Shown here: piece after piece, positions 42,763 to 53,465 of the stretch
Position numbering within the stretch: the first letter of the stretch is position 1
How the letters are laid out: the number at the start of each line of letters is the position of its first letter
NCBI RefSeq assembly: GCF_900637295.1
Contig: NZ_LR134363.1
Span: 2,542,001-2,606,000 of the forward strand
Source: Actinomyces slackii
Lineage (GTDB): Bacteria; Actinomycetota; Actinomycetes; Actinomycetales; Actinomycetaceae
DNA length: 64,000 nt
Direction of reading: 5' to 3'
Program-made: the position numbers and the translations under genes
The notes under the pieces: model-generated
Databases searched by the model: none
What the model was told of the DNA's origin: nothing
What the model saw: only the letters and a program-made list of their open reading frames with translations

Positions 42763-43442
42763 CAGGGCCCTCCTGACGCGGCCCTCCCGCGCCTGGGCGC
42801 CGCCGCCTTGTAGGGCGAGACGGTGGGCTCGCCCTCGATCCAGAAGCGCCAGGGGAAGGCTTCACCATCACCGCCGGGGCCGGCCACTCCCGTGCGCGGA
42901 CCGGTGCGGATCGCGCCCGGCGCCGGAGCCTGCCCCGCACCCGGCAGGGCCAGGCTCACGCGCGCACCGGGCGGCCCGAGCGCGGCGCCGTCGTCAACGC
43001 GGCTCAGCCCCAGGGCCGCGCACAGGCGCCCGGGGCCCCGGGCCAGATCGCGGTCGGCGCGCGCCGCTGGCCGACGGGAGCGCGCCAGGTCCAGGCCCTC
43101 GATCACCTCGCCGCCGCGCAGGAGCACCGCGCGGGACAGGCCCTTGGGACCGGTGACCACGTTGAGGCAGTGATGCATGCCGTAGGTGAAGTAGACGTAG
43201 ATGATGCCACCGGCGCCGAACATCGAGGCGTTGCGGGCGGTGGGGCCTCGGAAGGCGTGGGAGCCGGGGTCCTTCTCACCGCGGTAGGCCTCCACCTCGG
43301 TGATCCGCACGGCGACGGTGCCCTCAGCATCCGTGGCGGTGAAGACCGCTCCCAGGAGCCTCGGCGCCGCCTCCAGGGAGTCCAGGGTCAGCACCGCATG
43401 AAGCTCCTCGGGCAGGCCCACCTGATCCCGAGCCTCAGACAT
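42762..43442 (-). CDS. mpg: 3-methyladenine DNA glycosylase (AAG/Mpg family)
   Basis: The 226-residue protein has the AAG-type features ITEVEAYRGEKDPGSHAFRG (with the catalytic Glu), NASMFGAGGIIYVYFTYGMH and LARGPGRLCAALG. It removes alkylated purines from DNA. It shares one base with the gene downstream (TGATG) and lies three bases past argH, so all may be read through from the arg transcript. The C-terminal tail (APRRGRAASGGP) is basic and not conserved. Confidence 0.93.
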   Translation of the reverse strand: MSEARDQVGLPEELHAVLTLDSLEAAPRLLGAVFTATDAEGTVAVRITEVEAYRGEKDPGSHAFRGPTARNASMFGAGGIIYVYFTYGMHHCLNVVTGPKGLSRAVLLRGGEVIEGLDLARSRRPAARADRDLARGPGRLCAALGLSRVDDGAALGPPGARVSLALPGAGQAPAPGAIRTGPRTGVAGPGGDGEAFPWRFWIEGEPTVSPYKAAAPRRGRAASGGP

Positions 43443-43445
43443 ATC

Positions 43446-45939
<2,494 letters not shown>

Positions 45940-45964
45940 GACGGCCAGGACGACTAGGGCGCCT

Positions 45965-45992
45965 AGGACTCAGACTCCCAGCGCTGAGTCCT
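45965..45992 (+). terminator. Short hairpin after the FNT gene
   Basis: AGGACTCA at 45965-45972 pairs with TGAGTCCT at 45985-45992 around a 12-base loop. It lies 26 bases past the FNT stop codon. It precedes the larger palindrome at 46011 and may be the first of two stem-loops in the shared 3' region. Confidence 0.45.
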
Positions 45993-46010
45993 ACCGCGAC
46001 GAGGCACTCT

Positions 46011-46064
46011 GATGCGCCCTGCCCCGGGCCGGTAAGCGCTTACCGGCCCGGGGCAGGGCGCATC
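46011..46064. terminator. 54-bp perfect palindrome between convergent FNT and argG genes
   Basis: The two arms of 27 bases are exact reverse complements, from GATGCGCCCT to AGGGCGCATC, centred in AAGCGCTT. The stem is nearly all GC and lies between two genes that converge, the usual place for a bidirectional terminator. No U-tract is needed on either side. A perfect palindrome this long is unusual. Confidence 0.75.
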
Positions 46065-46091
46065 GTGGGCATGAGGCGCGCTCCGCGCGGC

Positions 46092-47315
46092 TCAGAAGCC
46101 GGTGGCCCCGCCCGTGCGGATCTCCCGAGCCGCTGCCAGCCTGGAGGGCATGCCGTAGATCTCGATGAAGCCGCGCGACCAGGACTGATCGAAGGTGTCC
46201 CCCGAGTCATAGGTGGCCAGGTTGAAGTCGTAGAGGCCGACCTCGGAGCGCCGTCCGTTGACCGTGGCCCGGCCCCCGTGCACCACCATGCGGATCTCCC
46301 CGGTGACATGGCGCTGAGTGTCCTCGATGAAGGCGTCCAAGGAGCGCTTGAGCGGGGAGTACCACTGGGCCTCGTAGACCAGGTCGGACCAGGTCATCTC
46401 GACCTGCCGCTTGTAGCGGTGCTGGAGCCGCTCCAGGGTGACGGCCTCCAGGGCCCGATGGGCCTCGATCAGCGCCAGGGCCCCAGGGGCCTCATAGACC
46501 TCGCGGGACTTGATGCCGATGAGCCGGTCCTCGATGATGTCGATCCGGCCAACGCCCTGGGCACCGGCGCGGCGGTTCATCTCCTGGACCGCTTCCAGCG
46601 GGGTGACGGCCCGCCCGTCGATGGCCACCGGCACCCCGGACTCGAAGCTGATGATCAGCTCATCGGGCAGAGGCGGGTAGGTGGGATCCTCGGTGTAGGA
46701 GTAGACGTCCTTGGTGGGGGCGTTCCACAGATCCTCCAGATAGCCCGTCTCGATCGCCCTCCCCCAGAGGTTCTGGTCGATGGAGAAGGGGTTGTGCTTG
46801 GTCGTCTCGATGGGCAGCCGGTGCTTCTCGGCGTAGTCGATGGCCAGGTCCCGGGTCAGGGCCAGGTCGCGCACCGGGGAGATGCAGTGCATATCCGGGG
46901 CCATGGAGGTGATGGAGACCTCGAAGCGGACCTGATCGTTGCCCTTGCCCGTGCAGCCGTGCGCGACGGTGTCGGCGCCGAAGTCCCGGGCCGCCTTGAC
47001 CAGATGCTTGGCGATGAGGGGACGCGAGATCGCCGAGACCAGCGGATAGGTCCCCTGATAGAGACCGTTGGCCTTGAGCGCCGGCATGCAGTAGTCGGCG
47101 GCGAACTCCTCGCGGGCGTCAACAACGTAGGCGTCGACGGCCCCGCAGTCCAGGGCGCGGCGGCGGATGACCTCCAGGTCCTCGCCTCCCTGGCCCACAT
47201 CCACGGCGACGGCGATGACCTCCTTGCCGGTCTGCTCGCCGATCCATCCGATGGCCACGGAGGTGTCCAGGCCTCCGGAGTAGGCCAGGACCACCTTGTT
47301 CGCGTGCGTGCTCAT
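46092..47315 (-). CDS. argG: Argininosuccinate synthase
   Basis: ArgG joins citrulline and aspartate using ATP. The 407-residue product has the PP-loop [18 protein letters not shown] near the N-terminus, [15 protein letters not shown] for citrulline/aspartate binding, and the C-terminal [11 protein letters not shown] region. The start at 47315 has GGGAGGAG eleven bases upstream. It lies 166 bases after argR, so it may have its own ArgR-controlled promoter. The gene ends against a large palindrome. Confidence 0.97.
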   Translation of the reverse strand: MSTHANKVVLAYSGGLDTSVAIGWIGEQTGKEVIAVAVDVGQGGEDLEVIRRRALDCGAVDAYVVDAREEFAADYCMPALKANGLYQGTYPLVSAISRPLIAKHLVKAARDFGADTVAHGCTGKGNDQVRFEVSITSMAPDMHCISPVRDLALTRDLAIDYAEKHRLPIETTKHNPFSIDQNLWGRAIETGYLEDLWNAPTKDVYSYTEDPTYPPLPDELIISFESGVPVAIDGRAVTPLEAVQEMNRRAGAQGVGRIDIIEDRLIGIKSREVYEAPGALALIEAHRALEAVTLERLQHRYKRQVEMTWSDLVYEAQWYSPLKRSLDAFIEDTQRHVTGEIRMVVHGGRATVNGRRSEVGLYDFNLATYDSGDTFDQSWSRGFIEIYGMPSRLAAAREIRTGGATGF

Positions 47316-47481
47316 GATTCTTCTCCTCCCATTGGGCTGCCGGGGCAGCCGGGAAACGTCTGCGGGTGCCAGGGCGAAAACAGGGCGAAAATGGGTGCGC
47401 TCCGCCCCTGGCTGGGGTTGGTGGTGGGCAGAGCACGGGTGGCCCTGCCCCATGGCAGGTGGCGCGATGGCGCCGGAGTCC

Positions 47482-48093
47482 TCAGAGCCGGGGGCGGCTG
47501 TCCGCCAAGGCGAGAAGATGGCCTGAGACCTCTGCGGAGATCTCCTCACTGCGGGTGATGACCAGAACGGTGTTATCCCCGGCGATGCAGCCCAGGATGC
47601 CGGGCATCATCGCGTCATCGACTGCACTTGCCAGGAGCTCGGCCGCTCCCGGCAAGGTTCGCAGAACCACCTGGCCGCCGGCCCACTCCACGGTCACCAG
47701 AAGATCGGCGCACCAGCGGGTCAGGCGGGCAGTGGTGTGGTCGGCCAGGGTGCCGTCGTCGCGCACGGGGGCGCCGGTGGGCGCCTGACCCGGGACGCTG
47801 GTCTCAGGGATGGCGTACTCCTGGCGGCCGCCGGCCGAGCGGATCTTGGTCGCGCGCAGCTCGACCAGGTCCCGCGACAGGGTTGCCTGCGTGGTGCTGA
47901 CACCGTGGGAGGCCAGGACGTCGCGCAGCTGGGCCTGGGAGCGGATGCGCTCCTTGGCCAGGATGCGGGTGATCAGGGCGTGCCTGGCGGCCTTGGTGCT
48001 GGGGCTGGAGGCCCCGGCCCGTGCCGTGGTCCGCGGGCTCTGAGCCCCTGCCTCGTCTGCGGCCAGGTCGTGCTCCTCCAGTGCCATGCTCAT
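47482..48093 (-). CDS. argR: Arginine repressor ArgR
   Basis: The 203-residue protein has an N-terminal winged helix ([36 protein letters not shown]) and a C-terminal arginine-binding, hexamer-forming domain ending near [16 protein letters not shown]. It is longer than E. coli ArgR because of an Ala/Ser-rich N-terminal tail. With arginine bound it represses the arg operon. Its start overlaps the argD stop (ATGA at 48090-48093). A likely target is the ARG-box-like site at 52641-52658. The usual GCIAGDDT motif is GCIAGDNT here. Confidence 0.94.
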   Translation of the reverse strand: MSMALEEHDLAADEAGAQSPRTTARAGASSPSTKAARHALITRILAKERIRSQAQLRDVLASHGVSTTQATLSRDLVELRATKIRSAGGRQEYAIPETSVPGQAPTGAPVRDDGTLADHTTARLTRWCADLLVTVEWAGGQVVLRTLPGAAELLASAVDDAMMPGILGCIAGDNTVLVITRSEEISAEVSGHLLALADSRPRL

Positions 48094-49337
48094 GACCGGC
48101 CCCCTATGGCGGCGCCAGCCGATTGCTCCTCCAGGACCTCGCCAAGGGCGACGGTCAGGCTCGCGGCCTCCTCATCGGTGAGGATGAAGGGCGGGGCCAG
48201 GCGAATGGTGTCGGGGCGCGGAGCGTTGACGATGAAGCCGCGCTCCAGCAGTGCGGCCGCCACCTGGGCTGAGGCCAGGCCGTCGGCCAGGCCGACGCCC
48301 AGCAGCAGTCCGCGTCCGCGGACCTCCTCCACCCCGGGGATGGCGGCGATGTCCCGGGCCCACTGGGCGCCCAGGTGGGCCACCCGCTCCAGGAGGCCAT
48401 GGGACCTGATGGTCTCGATGACGGCCAGGGCGGCGCTGGAGGCCACCGGGTTGCCGCCGAAGGTGGTGCCGTGCTGTCCGGGCCCCAGCAGCTCGCCCGC
48501 CGGCCCGTGGGCGACGACGGCGCCGATGGGGATGCCCCCGCCCAGTCCCTTGGCCAGGGTGACCACGTCGGGGATGAGCCCGGGGGCCAGGAGGTGGTGG
48601 GCCATCCACGCCCCGGTGCGCCCCATGCCGGTCTGCACCTCGTCGATGATGAGCAGGGCTCCGGCCTGCTCGGTCAGGCGGCGGGTCGCCTCCAGGTAGT
48701 CGGTGCCCAGCTCGCGGACCCCCGCCTCGCCCTGGATGGGCTCGATGATGAGGGCCGCCACATCGGGCCCCATGGCCCGCTCCAGGGCGGCGGCATCCCC
48801 GGCGGGCAGGAACTCCACCCCGCCGGGAAGGGGCTCGAAGGGCTCGCGATAGGCGGCCTTGTGAGTCAGGGCCAGTGCCCCCATGGTCCGGCCGTGGAAG
48901 GCCTGCTCCAGTGCCAGAACGCGGGGGCGCTGGGGGCCGCCGTGCCGGCGGGCGATCTTGAACGCCGCTTCATTGGCCTCGGTGCCCGAGTTGGCCAGGA
49001 AGACCCTGGTGCCCGCCTCGCGCCCCGGGTAGACCAGGGAGGCGAGCTCCTCGGCCAGGCGCACCTGGGCGGCAGTGGTGAAGAAGTTGGAGACGTGGCC
49101 CAGGGAGGCGAGCTGCGCGCCTACCGCGTCGGTGATCGCCGGATGGGCGTGGCCCAGGCAGTTGACGGCGATGCCGGCCAGCAGGTCGAGGTACTCCGCG
49201 CCGTCGGCGTCCCAGACCCGGGCGCCCTGGCCGCGCACGAGAACCCGCTGGGGCGTGCCGAAGGTGTTCATGACCGAGGCGGTGTAGCGGTCGGTCCAGG
49301 ACTGGCCGGTCTGCGCTGCGGAGCCGAGGGCGGTCAT
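48090..49337 (-). CDS. argD: Acetylornithine aminotransferase
   Basis: ArgD is a PLP enzyme that makes N-acetylornithine from N-acetylglutamate semialdehyde. The 415-residue product has the fold type I core [17 protein letters not shown] and [16 protein letters not shown], with the PLP Lys. It overlaps argB and argR by four bases on each side. No argF (ornithine carbamoyltransferase) lies between argD and argR, where Mycobacterium has it. Confidence 0.96.
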   Translation of the reverse strand: MTALGSAAQTGQSWTDRYTASVMNTFGTPQRVLVRGQGARVWDADGAEYLDLLAGIAVNCLGHAHPAITDAVGAQLASLGHVSNFFTTAAQVRLAEELASLVYPGREAGTRVFLANSGTEANEAAFKIARRHGGPQRPRVLALEQAFHGRTMGALALTHKAAYREPFEPLPGGVEFLPAGDAAALERAMGPDVAALIIEPIQGEAGVRELGTDYLEATRRLTEQAGALLIIDEVQTGMGRTGAWMAHHLLAPGLIPDVVTLAKGLGGGIPIGAVVAHGPAGELLGPGQHGTTFGGNPVASSAALAVIETIRSHGLLERVAHLGAQWARDIAAIPGVEEVRGRGLLLGVGLADGLASAQVAAALLERGFIVNAPRPDTIRLAPPFILTDEEAASLTVALGEVLEEQSAGAAIGGRS

Positions 49338-50320
49338 AGCGCCTGTCCTCTGCGCAGGGGCGTGAGGGGGGCGTCTCCGGGGTGGACAGCCGTGCCCACG
49401 CCCTCATCGGTGACGATCTCCAGGAGCATGCAGTGGGCCTGACGCCCATCGACGATGTGGGCCTGGCTCACGCCTCCGCGCACCGCCCGCAGGCAGGCCT
49501 CCATCTTGGGGATCATCCCGGTCTCCAGGCTGGGCAGGAGCTCCTCCAGCGCGGCGGCGCTGATGAAGGGGACCAGAGAGGCCCGGTCGGGCCAGGAGGC
49601 GTAGAGGCCCTCGACGTCGGTGAGCATGAGCAGGGTGCGGGCCTTGAGCGCCACGGCGATGGCGGCGGCGGCGGTGTCGGCGTTGACGTTGAGGACCGTG
49701 GAGGAGTCCTCAACAAGGGGGGCCACCGAGGAGATGACAGGGATGCGGCCCTGGTCGAGCAGGTCGATGATGGGCTGGGGACTGACCTCGACGACGTCGC
49801 CCACGAGCCCCACGTCCACACTGCGGCCGTCAACGGTGGCGGGCCTTTGGCTGGCGCGCAGCAGGCCGCCGTCCTCACCGGAGATGCCCACGGCCGCCGA
49901 GCCGTCGGTGTTGAGCAGGGAGACGAGCTCGCGCTGGACCGAGCCGGTGAGCACCATGCGCACCACGTCCATGACCTCTGGGGTGGTCACGCGCAGGCCC
50001 CCGCGGAACTCCGACTCGATGCCCAGGCGCTTGAGCATCGCATTGATCTGCGGCCCTCCCCCGTGGACGACGACGGGGCGGACCCCCACCTGGTGGAGGA
50101 AGAGGATGTCCTGGGCGAAGGCCCGCTTGAGCTCCTCATCGACCATGGCGTTGCCGCCGTACTTGATGACCATGGTGGCGCCCTTGTAGCTGCGCAGCCA
50201 GGGCACGGCCTCCAGCAGGACGGAGACCTTGTGCTGAGGGGACAGGCCCGAGGTGGAGGGCGAGCCGGCCGGGCGCAGCAGGGACCGGGGACGGGGGGTT
50301 GCACTGGTCATGTCGCTCAT
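49334..50320 (-). CDS. argB: Acetylglutamate kinase
   Basis: ArgB phosphorylates N-acetylglutamate, the first committed kinase of arginine synthesis. The 328-residue product has the amino-acid kinase start [20 protein letters not shown] and [20 protein letters not shown]. An N-terminal tail of about 40 residues is not conserved. The gene overlaps argJ (50317-50320) and argD (49334-49337) by four bases, so the operon is tightly coupled. Confidence 0.97.
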   Translation of the reverse strand: MSDMTSATPRPRSLLRPAGSPSTSGLSPQHKVSVLLEAVPWLRSYKGATMVIKYGGNAMVDEELKRAFAQDILFLHQVGVRPVVVHGGGPQINAMLKRLGIESEFRGGLRVTTPEVMDVVRMVLTGSVQRELVSLLNTDGSAAVGISGEDGGLLRASQRPATVDGRSVDVGLVGDVVEVSPQPIIDLLDQGRIPVISSVAPLVEDSSTVLNVNADTAAAAIAVALKARTLLMLTDVEGLYASWPDRASLVPFISAAALEELLPSLETGMIPKMEACLRAVRGGVSQAHIVDGRQAHCMLLEIVTDEGVGTAVHPGDAPLTPLRRGQAL

Positions 50321-51501
50321 GTCGTGTAGTCCGCGTTGATGGTGACGTATCCGTGGGTCAGGTCATTGGTCCACACCGTGGCGCTGGCCTGGCCGGCGCT
50401 CAGGGCGATGTCGATGCGGGTCTCGCGCGGGGTCATGTCCACCCCGGATCGGTCCTCCCCCAGGCCTCCGTGCCGGAAGATCGTCACCCCGTTGATGGCC
50501 ACATCGACCTGGTCGGGATCGAAGGGGCAGACCTCCTCGGGCACTGTCCCCAACTGTGACAGGACCCGGCCCCAGTTGGGGTCCCCGCCGGCGACGGCGC
50601 ATTTGAGGAGGTTGGAGGCGCTGACGGCACGGGCGGCCGCCTCCGCCGCCTCCTCGCTGACCGCCCCGGTCACGGTGATGGCGATGTCATGGGTGGCGCC
50701 CTCGGCGTCGGCCACGAGCCTGCGGCCCAGGCGAGCCATGACCTCCTGAAGGGCCGCCTCCAGGTCCTGGGCGCCGGGGCTCACCCCGGAGGCGCCGGAG
50801 GCCAGCAGGAGGACGGTGTCGTTGGTGGACATGCAGCCGTCGGAGTTGATCCTGTTGACGGTGCGTGAGGTGGCCCGCATGAGCGCCTCACGGGCGGCGT
50901 CGGGCTCGACGACGGCGTCGGTGGTGATGACCGCGAGCATGGTGGCCATGCCCGGTGCGAGCATCCCCACGCCCTTGATCATTCCGCCGATGCTCCACCG
51001 CTGCTCCCCCTGGCCCACGCTCAGGGCGTTCTCCTTGGAGACGGTGTCGGTGGTCATGATGGCGGCCGCTGCCTGGCCGGCGGCCTCGGCGGTGGTGGCC
51101 AGCGCCGAGGCGGCGGCCCCGGCCCCCTCCAGGAGGCGGGGCATGTCCAGGGGCTCACCGATCACGCCGGTGGAGCACACGAGCACCTCCTGGGCCCGGC
51201 ACTCCAGGAGCGAGGCGACGTGCTGGGCGGTGGAGGCGGCGTCGTCGGCCCCCTGCTGGCCGGTGCAGGCGTTGGCGGATCCGGAGTTGAGGATGACGGC
51301 GCGGGCCTGGCCCCCGGAGGCCTGAAGCTGACGTCGCGACCAGACCACGGGGGCGGCCACCACGCGGTTGGTGGTGAAGACGCCGGCGGCTGTGCGCATG
51401 GGGCCGTCGTTGACGACCAGGGCGACATCCGGCTTGCCGGAGGCCTTGAGCCCCGCGGTCACCCCTGCGGCCCTGAATCCCTTGGCTGCGGTCACGCTCA
51501 T
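50317..51501 (-). CDS. argJ: Glutamate N-acetyltransferase / ornithine acetyltransferase
   Basis: ArgJ recycles the acetyl group between ornithine and glutamate. The 394-residue precursor self-cleaves at a conserved Thr, here in [20 protein letters not shown]. The N-terminal [20 protein letters not shown] and C-terminal [20 protein letters not shown] are typical. It starts at 51501, overlapping the argC stop (ATGA at 51498-51501). Whether it is mono- or bifunctional cannot be told from sequence alone. Confidence 0.96.
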   Translation of the reverse strand: MSVTAAKGFRAAGVTAGLKASGKPDVALVVNDGPMRTAAGVFTTNRVVAAPVVWSRRQLQASGGQARAVILNSGSANACTGQQGADDAASTAQHVASLLECRAQEVLVCSTGVIGEPLDMPRLLEGAGAAASALATTAEAAGQAAAAIMTTDTVSKENALSVGQGEQRWSIGGMIKGVGMLAPGMATMLAVITTDAVVEPDAAREALMRATSRTVNRINSDGCMSTNDTVLLLASGASGVSPGAQDLEAALQEVMARLGRRLVADAEGATHDIAITVTGAVSEEAAEAAARAVSASNLLKCAVAGGDPNWGRVLSQLGTVPEEVCPFDPDQVDVAINGVTIFRHGGLGEDRSGVDMTPRETRIDIALSAGQASATVWTNDLTHGYVTINADYTT

Positions 51502-52622
51502 GGTGCGACTCCTTCGGTGATGACGCCGGTGGTCTCGGGGATTCCCAGCGCCAGGTTGAGGGACTGCAGCGCCGCCGAGGCGGTGCCCTTGCCCAGGTTG
51601 TCGATGGCGCACAGCATGGTGGCCGCCCTGGCAACCGGGTCGTAGGCGACCTGGACGGTGGCAAGACCGCTGCCGGCGACGGCGCCGGTGGTGGGCCAGG
51701 TCCCCTGCGGTAGGAGGTGGATGAGGGCCTCGCCGTCCTCGCCCGGCCCGCCGTAGGCCTGGGCCCAGGCCTGGCGCAGCATGGCGGTGGGGTCGTCGCT
51801 GTCATGGACGGCGCTGGTCACCGGTGCGGTGACCGTGGCCAGGATGCCCCGGCTCATGGGGACCAGCACGGGGGTGAAGGCCAGTCGCCCGGCCCCCGAT
51901 CCGGCTCCGGCGACCAGGAGGTTCTGGGTGATCTCGGGGATGTGGCGGTGGGTGCCGCCCACGGCGTAGGGCTGGGCCGAGCCCAGGGCCTCGGCGGCGG
52001 TCAGATGGGGCTTGAGGGACTTGCCGGCCCCGGAGTAGCCGACGGCCAGGACCGCGGTGATGGCAGGGGCATCCGGGGAGGTGTCGAGAAGTCCTGCGGC
52101 GATGCCGGGCTGGGCGGCGAGGGTCACCGCGGTGACATTGCAGCCGGGGACGGCGATGCGCCGGGTGGCGGCCAGCTCGGCCCTCTGGGCGCTGGCCGTG
52201 CGCTCACCGGCATGGAGGAGCTCGGGCATGCCGTAGCTCCAGGCTCCGGCGTAGTCCGATCCGTAGAAGGCCGCCCAGGCCTGAGGGTCGGTCAGGCGGT
52301 GGTCAGCGCCGCAGTCGATGAGCAGAGGGTCGGTGCCGGCTGCCCTGGCCTCGGCCTCGATGGCCGCCGTGACCTCACCGGAGGCGCCGTGGGGCAGGGC
52401 CAGGATGACGACGTCATGGCGTGCCAGGCGGACGGCCTCGGTGGGCTCGACGGTGCGCCCGGCCAGTGAGGCGAGGTGGGGGTGGTGCTGTCCCAGCTGC
52501 GTGCCCGCCGAGGAGGCGGCGGTCAGCGCGCCGATCTCGATCTGAGGGTGTGCGGCCAGGAGCCGCAGGGCCTCGCCTCCGGCGTAGCCGGTGGCTCCGG
52601 CAACAGCTGCAGTCCACGTCAT
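51498..52622 (-). CDS. argC: N-acetyl-gamma-glutamyl-phosphate reductase
   Basis: ArgC makes N-acetylglutamate semialdehyde with NADPH. The 374-residue product has the Rossmann start AAVAGATGYAGGEALRLLAA, the catalytic Cys in IAVPGCNVTAVTLA, and GTHRHIPEITQ. The ATG at 52622 is preceded by TATGGT and six bases, so a leaderless mRNA is likely, and it is the first gene of argC-J-B-D-R. An ARG-box-like sequence at 52641-52658 covers the spacer of this promoter. Confidence 0.96.
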   Translation of the reverse strand: MTWTAAVAGATGYAGGEALRLLAAHPQIEIGALTAASSAGTQLGQHHPHLASLAGRTVEPTEAVRLARHDVVILALPHGASGEVTAAIEAEARAAGTDPLLIDCGADHRLTDPQAWAAFYGSDYAGAWSYGMPELLHAGERTASAQRAELAATRRIAVPGCNVTAVTLAAQPGIAAGLLDTSPDAPAITAVLAVGYSGAGKSLKPHLTAAEALGSAQPYAVGGTHRHIPEITQNLLVAGAGSGAGRLAFTPVLVPMSRGILATVTAPVTSAVHDSDDPTAMLRQAWAQAYGGPGEDGEALIHLLPQGTWPTTGAVAGSGLATVQVAYDPVARAATMLCAIDNLGKGTASAALQSLNLALGIPETTGVITEGVAP

Positions 52623-52628
52623 GCGCAA

Positions 52629-52658
52629 ACCATACGACTCGATGCATAGAAATACGAA
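52629..52658 (-). promoter_or_regulatory. argC promoter with ARG-box-like operator
   Basis: On the minus strand the -10 is TATGGT (52629-52634), six bases before the argC ATG, so the transcript should start at or next to the ATG. Between -35 and -10, plus-strand GATGCATAGAAATACGAA (52641-52658) resembles the ARG box pattern ATGAATAAAAAT-CA. The -35 is weak (TTCGTA). ArgR encoded at 47482 is the natural binder. Confidence 0.5.
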
Positions 52659-52758
52659 CTGGCGGGCCGTGGTGAGACATCACCCCGTACGTGTCCGCGC
52701 ACCGCGCCGCGAGACGGGGCGCGATGGCCGACGACAACGTCCTCGGCTGATGCGCGAA

Positions 52759-53256
52759 TCACAGCGGCCGGTCCCGCAAGGAGGTGACGATCGCGTCAGC
52801 CCACTCGCGTACCTGGTCCCAATCGCGGAAGTCGCCCTCGGCGGCACCACCCAGCTTGGCGATGGAGCGCTCGCGCAGGCTGAGCCGGTCAGGGTCGAAG
52901 CGCCCGGCGAAGGTGATGTGGTCCTCCGGCTCCAGGGCCAGCAGAACCGGGCCGATGCGCTGAGGATCGGCCATCTTGCCCTTGGGCAGGCCCGAGAGCC
53001 CCACGGAGAAGGCCCAGACAGGCTTGGCGGACAGCGCCTCGCGGAAGCGCTCGGTGAAGGCGACTGCCGCATTGGTCCACTTGGTCATGTAGACGGCGCT
53101 GCCCAGGATGAAGGCGTCATAGCCATCCACTGATTCGACATCCTCGGGCTGCGCGGTGTCGACGTCGATCTCGGCCGAGCGCAGGCGCTCGGCGATCACC
53201 GCGGCGACCTCGTCGGTGGAGCCGTGGCGGGAGGAGGAGGTGAGAAGGAGCTTCAT
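52759..53256 (-). CDS. Flavodoxin-domain protein (HemG/protoporphyrinogen-oxidase-like)
   Basis: The 165-residue protein has the FMN phosphate-loop pattern LLLTSSSRHGSTDEVAAVIA near the N-terminus, GYDAFILGSAVYMTKW, and VWAFSVGLSG. This pattern suits the short flavodoxins related to menaquinone-dependent protoporphyrinogen dehydrogenase, though a role in heme synthesis is not shown by context. It stands alone between argC and pheT. Its 3' end is 136 bases from argC, with no clear terminator. Confidence 0.82.
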   Translation of the reverse strand: MKLLLTSSSRHGSTDEVAAVIAERLRSAEIDVDTAQPEDVESVDGYDAFILGSAVYMTKWTNAAVAFTERFREALSAKPVWAFSVGLSGLPKGKMADPQRIGPVLLALEPEDHITFAGRFDPDRLSLRERSIAKLGGAAEGDFRDWDQVREWADAIVTSLRDRPL

Positions 53257-53364
53257 GGCCGCCAGTATTCACGCGCTGGCCACCCCGCGTCTTGGACCTG
53301 AGGCCCAGGCCACCGTCGTGTAACTAGAAACACATCCGCGTCCCATTGTCGAGCCCTTGGTGCC

Positions 53365-53398
53365 GGGGCCGGCTGCCGGATGTCCGGCCGCCGGCCCC
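53365..53398 (-). terminator. Hairpin downstream of pheT
   Basis: GGGGCCGGC at 53365-53373 pairs with GCCGGCCCC at 53390-53398, and the enclosed CCGG/CCGG pair can extend the stem. It lies about 70 bases past the pheT stop and before the flavodoxin gene's coding sequence. It is a likely rho-independent-type stem without a U-tract. Confidence 0.6.
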
Positions 53399-53465
53399 AT
53401 GCGTCTCCCGGCATCACCGCGGGCCGGGCAGGCGGACCGCCCTGCTGGCGAGCCGGGTAGGCGGA

